64,000 nt of DNA from Thermosipho sp. (in: thermotogales) (GTDB lineage Bacteria > Thermotogota > Thermotogae > Thermotogales > Fervidobacteriaceae), in assembly GCA_017656335.1 (NCBI GenBank), contig JACDOA010000001.1:1-64000 (forward strand). Direction: 5' to 3'. The translations under genes and the position numbers were made by a program. The notes under the pieces are model-generated. The model ran no database searches, had not been told where the DNA came from, and saw only the letters and a program-made list of their open reading frames with translations. Positions 62,796 to 64,000 of the stretch are shown in pieces. Within the stretch, counting starts at the first letter, position 1; every line of letters begins with the position of its first letter.

Positions 62796-63089
62796 ATGCC
62801 AAATATAAAATCTGCAAAGAAAAGAGTTAAGGTATCAGAAAGAAATAGAATAATTAATAAAGCATATAAAACAAGAATGAAAAATTCTATTAAAAAAGTA
62901 ATAAAAGCTATTGAAGAGAAAAAACCTATTGATGAAATTAACAGTTTGATTAAAGAAGCTCAAAGTTTTATCGATAAAGCTGCTAAAATCGGAGCAATTC
63001 ACAAAAATGAAGCTTCAAGAAGGAAATCGCGTTTAATGAAATTTATTAACAAGCATTTATCTAAGGAGAATCAGCCGGAGGTGCAATAA
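62796..63089 (+). CDS. rpsT: 30S ribosomal protein S20
   Basis: MPNIKSAKKRVKVSERNRIINKAYKTRMKNSIKK. Confidence 0.96.
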   Translation: MPNIKSAKKRVKVSERNRIINKAYKTRMKNSIKKVIKAIEEKKPIDEINSLIKEAQSFIDKAAKIGAIHKNEASRRKSRLMKFINKHLSKENQPEVQ

Positions 63090-63493
63090 TGGCATTTCAT
63101 TACACCATAGAAATTTATGTGGATAAGTCAAAAGCAAAGAATATCCTCCAAAACTCAAGTATTATAGAATTAGCATCTAAAAATAATACTAGTATTGATT
63201 ATTCAGATAACAAATTGAACTTATCCTGTGCTGAAAATCAAGATTTAGATGAAGAACTTGTCAAAAAAATTTTATCAACACTTAAAGGACCAGTAAAAGC
63301 GAAAGCTTATTTAATTGATGGAAAATCAAAAATTGAGATCTTTAGCGGCACCTTAGATCCAAAAAATCCTTTTGGATATTCTAAAGATGATATAAAAGAA
63401 AGAACTATTGATAGTTTAGATGAGGAGGAAGAAGAAATTCCTATAGATGATGACCTAGAAGACTTTTTAAATTACAATGATGACGAAGAATAA
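63089..63493 (+). CDS. Hypothetical protein with acidic C-terminal tail
   Basis: Complete ORF directly after rpsT; DEEEEEIPIDDDLEDFLNYNDDEE tail. Confidence 0.65.
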   Translation: MAFHYTIEIYVDKSKAKNILQNSSIIELASKNNTSIDYSDNKLNLSCAENQDLDEELVKKILSTLKGPVKAKAYLIDGKSKIEIFSGTLDPKNPFGYSKDDIKERTIDSLDEEEEEIPIDDDLEDFLNYNDDEE

Positions 63494-63497
63494 TATA

Positions 63498-63529
63498 TAA
63501 AATGGCTCCTAATAGGAGCCATTTTATTT
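63498..63529. terminator. Bidirectional terminator
   Basis: taaaatggctcct-aat-aggagccatttta palindrome between convergent genes. Confidence 0.88.
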
Positions 63530-64000
63530 TAAAATTTCTGATTTTAAAAATTCTTTTATATTTTCAAAATCGTCCCCAAAATATCTATCTCCAGATAGTT
63601 CAATATTAAATTTTGAATAAAAATCCTCAATTTTTGATGAAGATCTTAGTGGCCTGCGAAATTCTAATGCTACTTTTGATAACATTGCTTCTATTGCAAC
63701 TAAAGAGAGAATGTTATCAAAAATATTTAACAATTTTCTTGCTGCTGTAGCTCCCATGCTCACATGATCTTCTTGATAAGCTGAGGTAGGAATTGTATCA
63801 ACAGAAGCTGGATGAGATAAAACTTTATTTTCATTGCATAATGCTGCAGCTGTGTATTGCCAAATCATATATCCTGAATTTAGACCTTCCATTCCTGAGG
63901 ACAAAAATGGCGGCAATTTTTCATTAATTAATGGATTAACCAGTCTATCTATTCTTCTTTCAATCATATTTCCTAAATCAGTTAAAGCTATTGCCAAAAA
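63524..64000 (-). CDS. hutH: Histidine ammonia-lyase C-terminal part, truncated by window edge
   Basis: ALTDLGNMIERRIDRLVNPLINEKLPPFLS; VDTIPTSAYQEDHVSMGATAARKLL. Confidence 0.9.
   Translation of the reverse strand, partial: FLAIALTDLGNMIERRIDRLVNPLINEKLPPFLSSGMEGLNSGYMIWQYTAAALCNENKVLSHPASVDTIPTSAYQEDHVSMGATAARKLLNIFDNILSLVAIEAMLSKVALEFRRPLRSSSKIEDFYSKFNIELSGDRYFGDDFENIKEFLKSEILK

Overview
AT-rich bacterial chromosome segment. Protein content suggests the order Thermotogales: an Omp-alpha-like SLH/coiled-coil anchor, a TGS-uridine kinase, Hfq-HflX, and a GH38/ABC sugar locus (inference, no search was run). Coding density is high except in two decayed AT-rich stretches at about 1-2040 and 3409-4250. 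Main blocks, left to right: (1) degenerate DNA with a recognisable PQQ-propeller pseudogene and imperfect repeats around a B12-binding radical SAM gene; (2) a minus-strand alpha-mannoside-type locus (SBP, two permeases, ATPase, GH38, GT4 glycosyltransferase) with a perfect 30-bp palindrome after the SBP gene; (3) an SDR gene and a 14-repeat LVIVD propeller lipoprotein; (4) feoAB with a Fur-box-like site; (5) gcvH, uvrC and an oligopeptide ABC operon; (6) a purine catabolism operon (adenine deaminase, xanthine dehydrogenase Mo subunit, an unassigned PLP fold-type II enzyme, an 8-oxoguanine/SsnA-type deaminase); (7) rsmH-ftsL-like-PBP; (8) a long minus-strand type IV pilus/competence-like cluster (ComEA, MEMO, 1346-aa secretin, PilO/N/M-like, leaderless pilin-like protein, PilC/GspF); (9) tkt, Omp-alpha, dgkA, KorBC-like genes, dCMP deaminase; (10) ahcY, RNase E/G, TGS-uridine kinase, hfq-hflX, M23 peptidase, metK, rpsT; (11) a truncated hutH at the right edge. 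I saw no tRNA, rRNA, CRISPR array or intact transposase. The candidates I rate highest for new biology are the PLP enzyme in the purine operon and the leaderless pilin/multi-STN secretin cluster. Nothing here is proven to be a new system.
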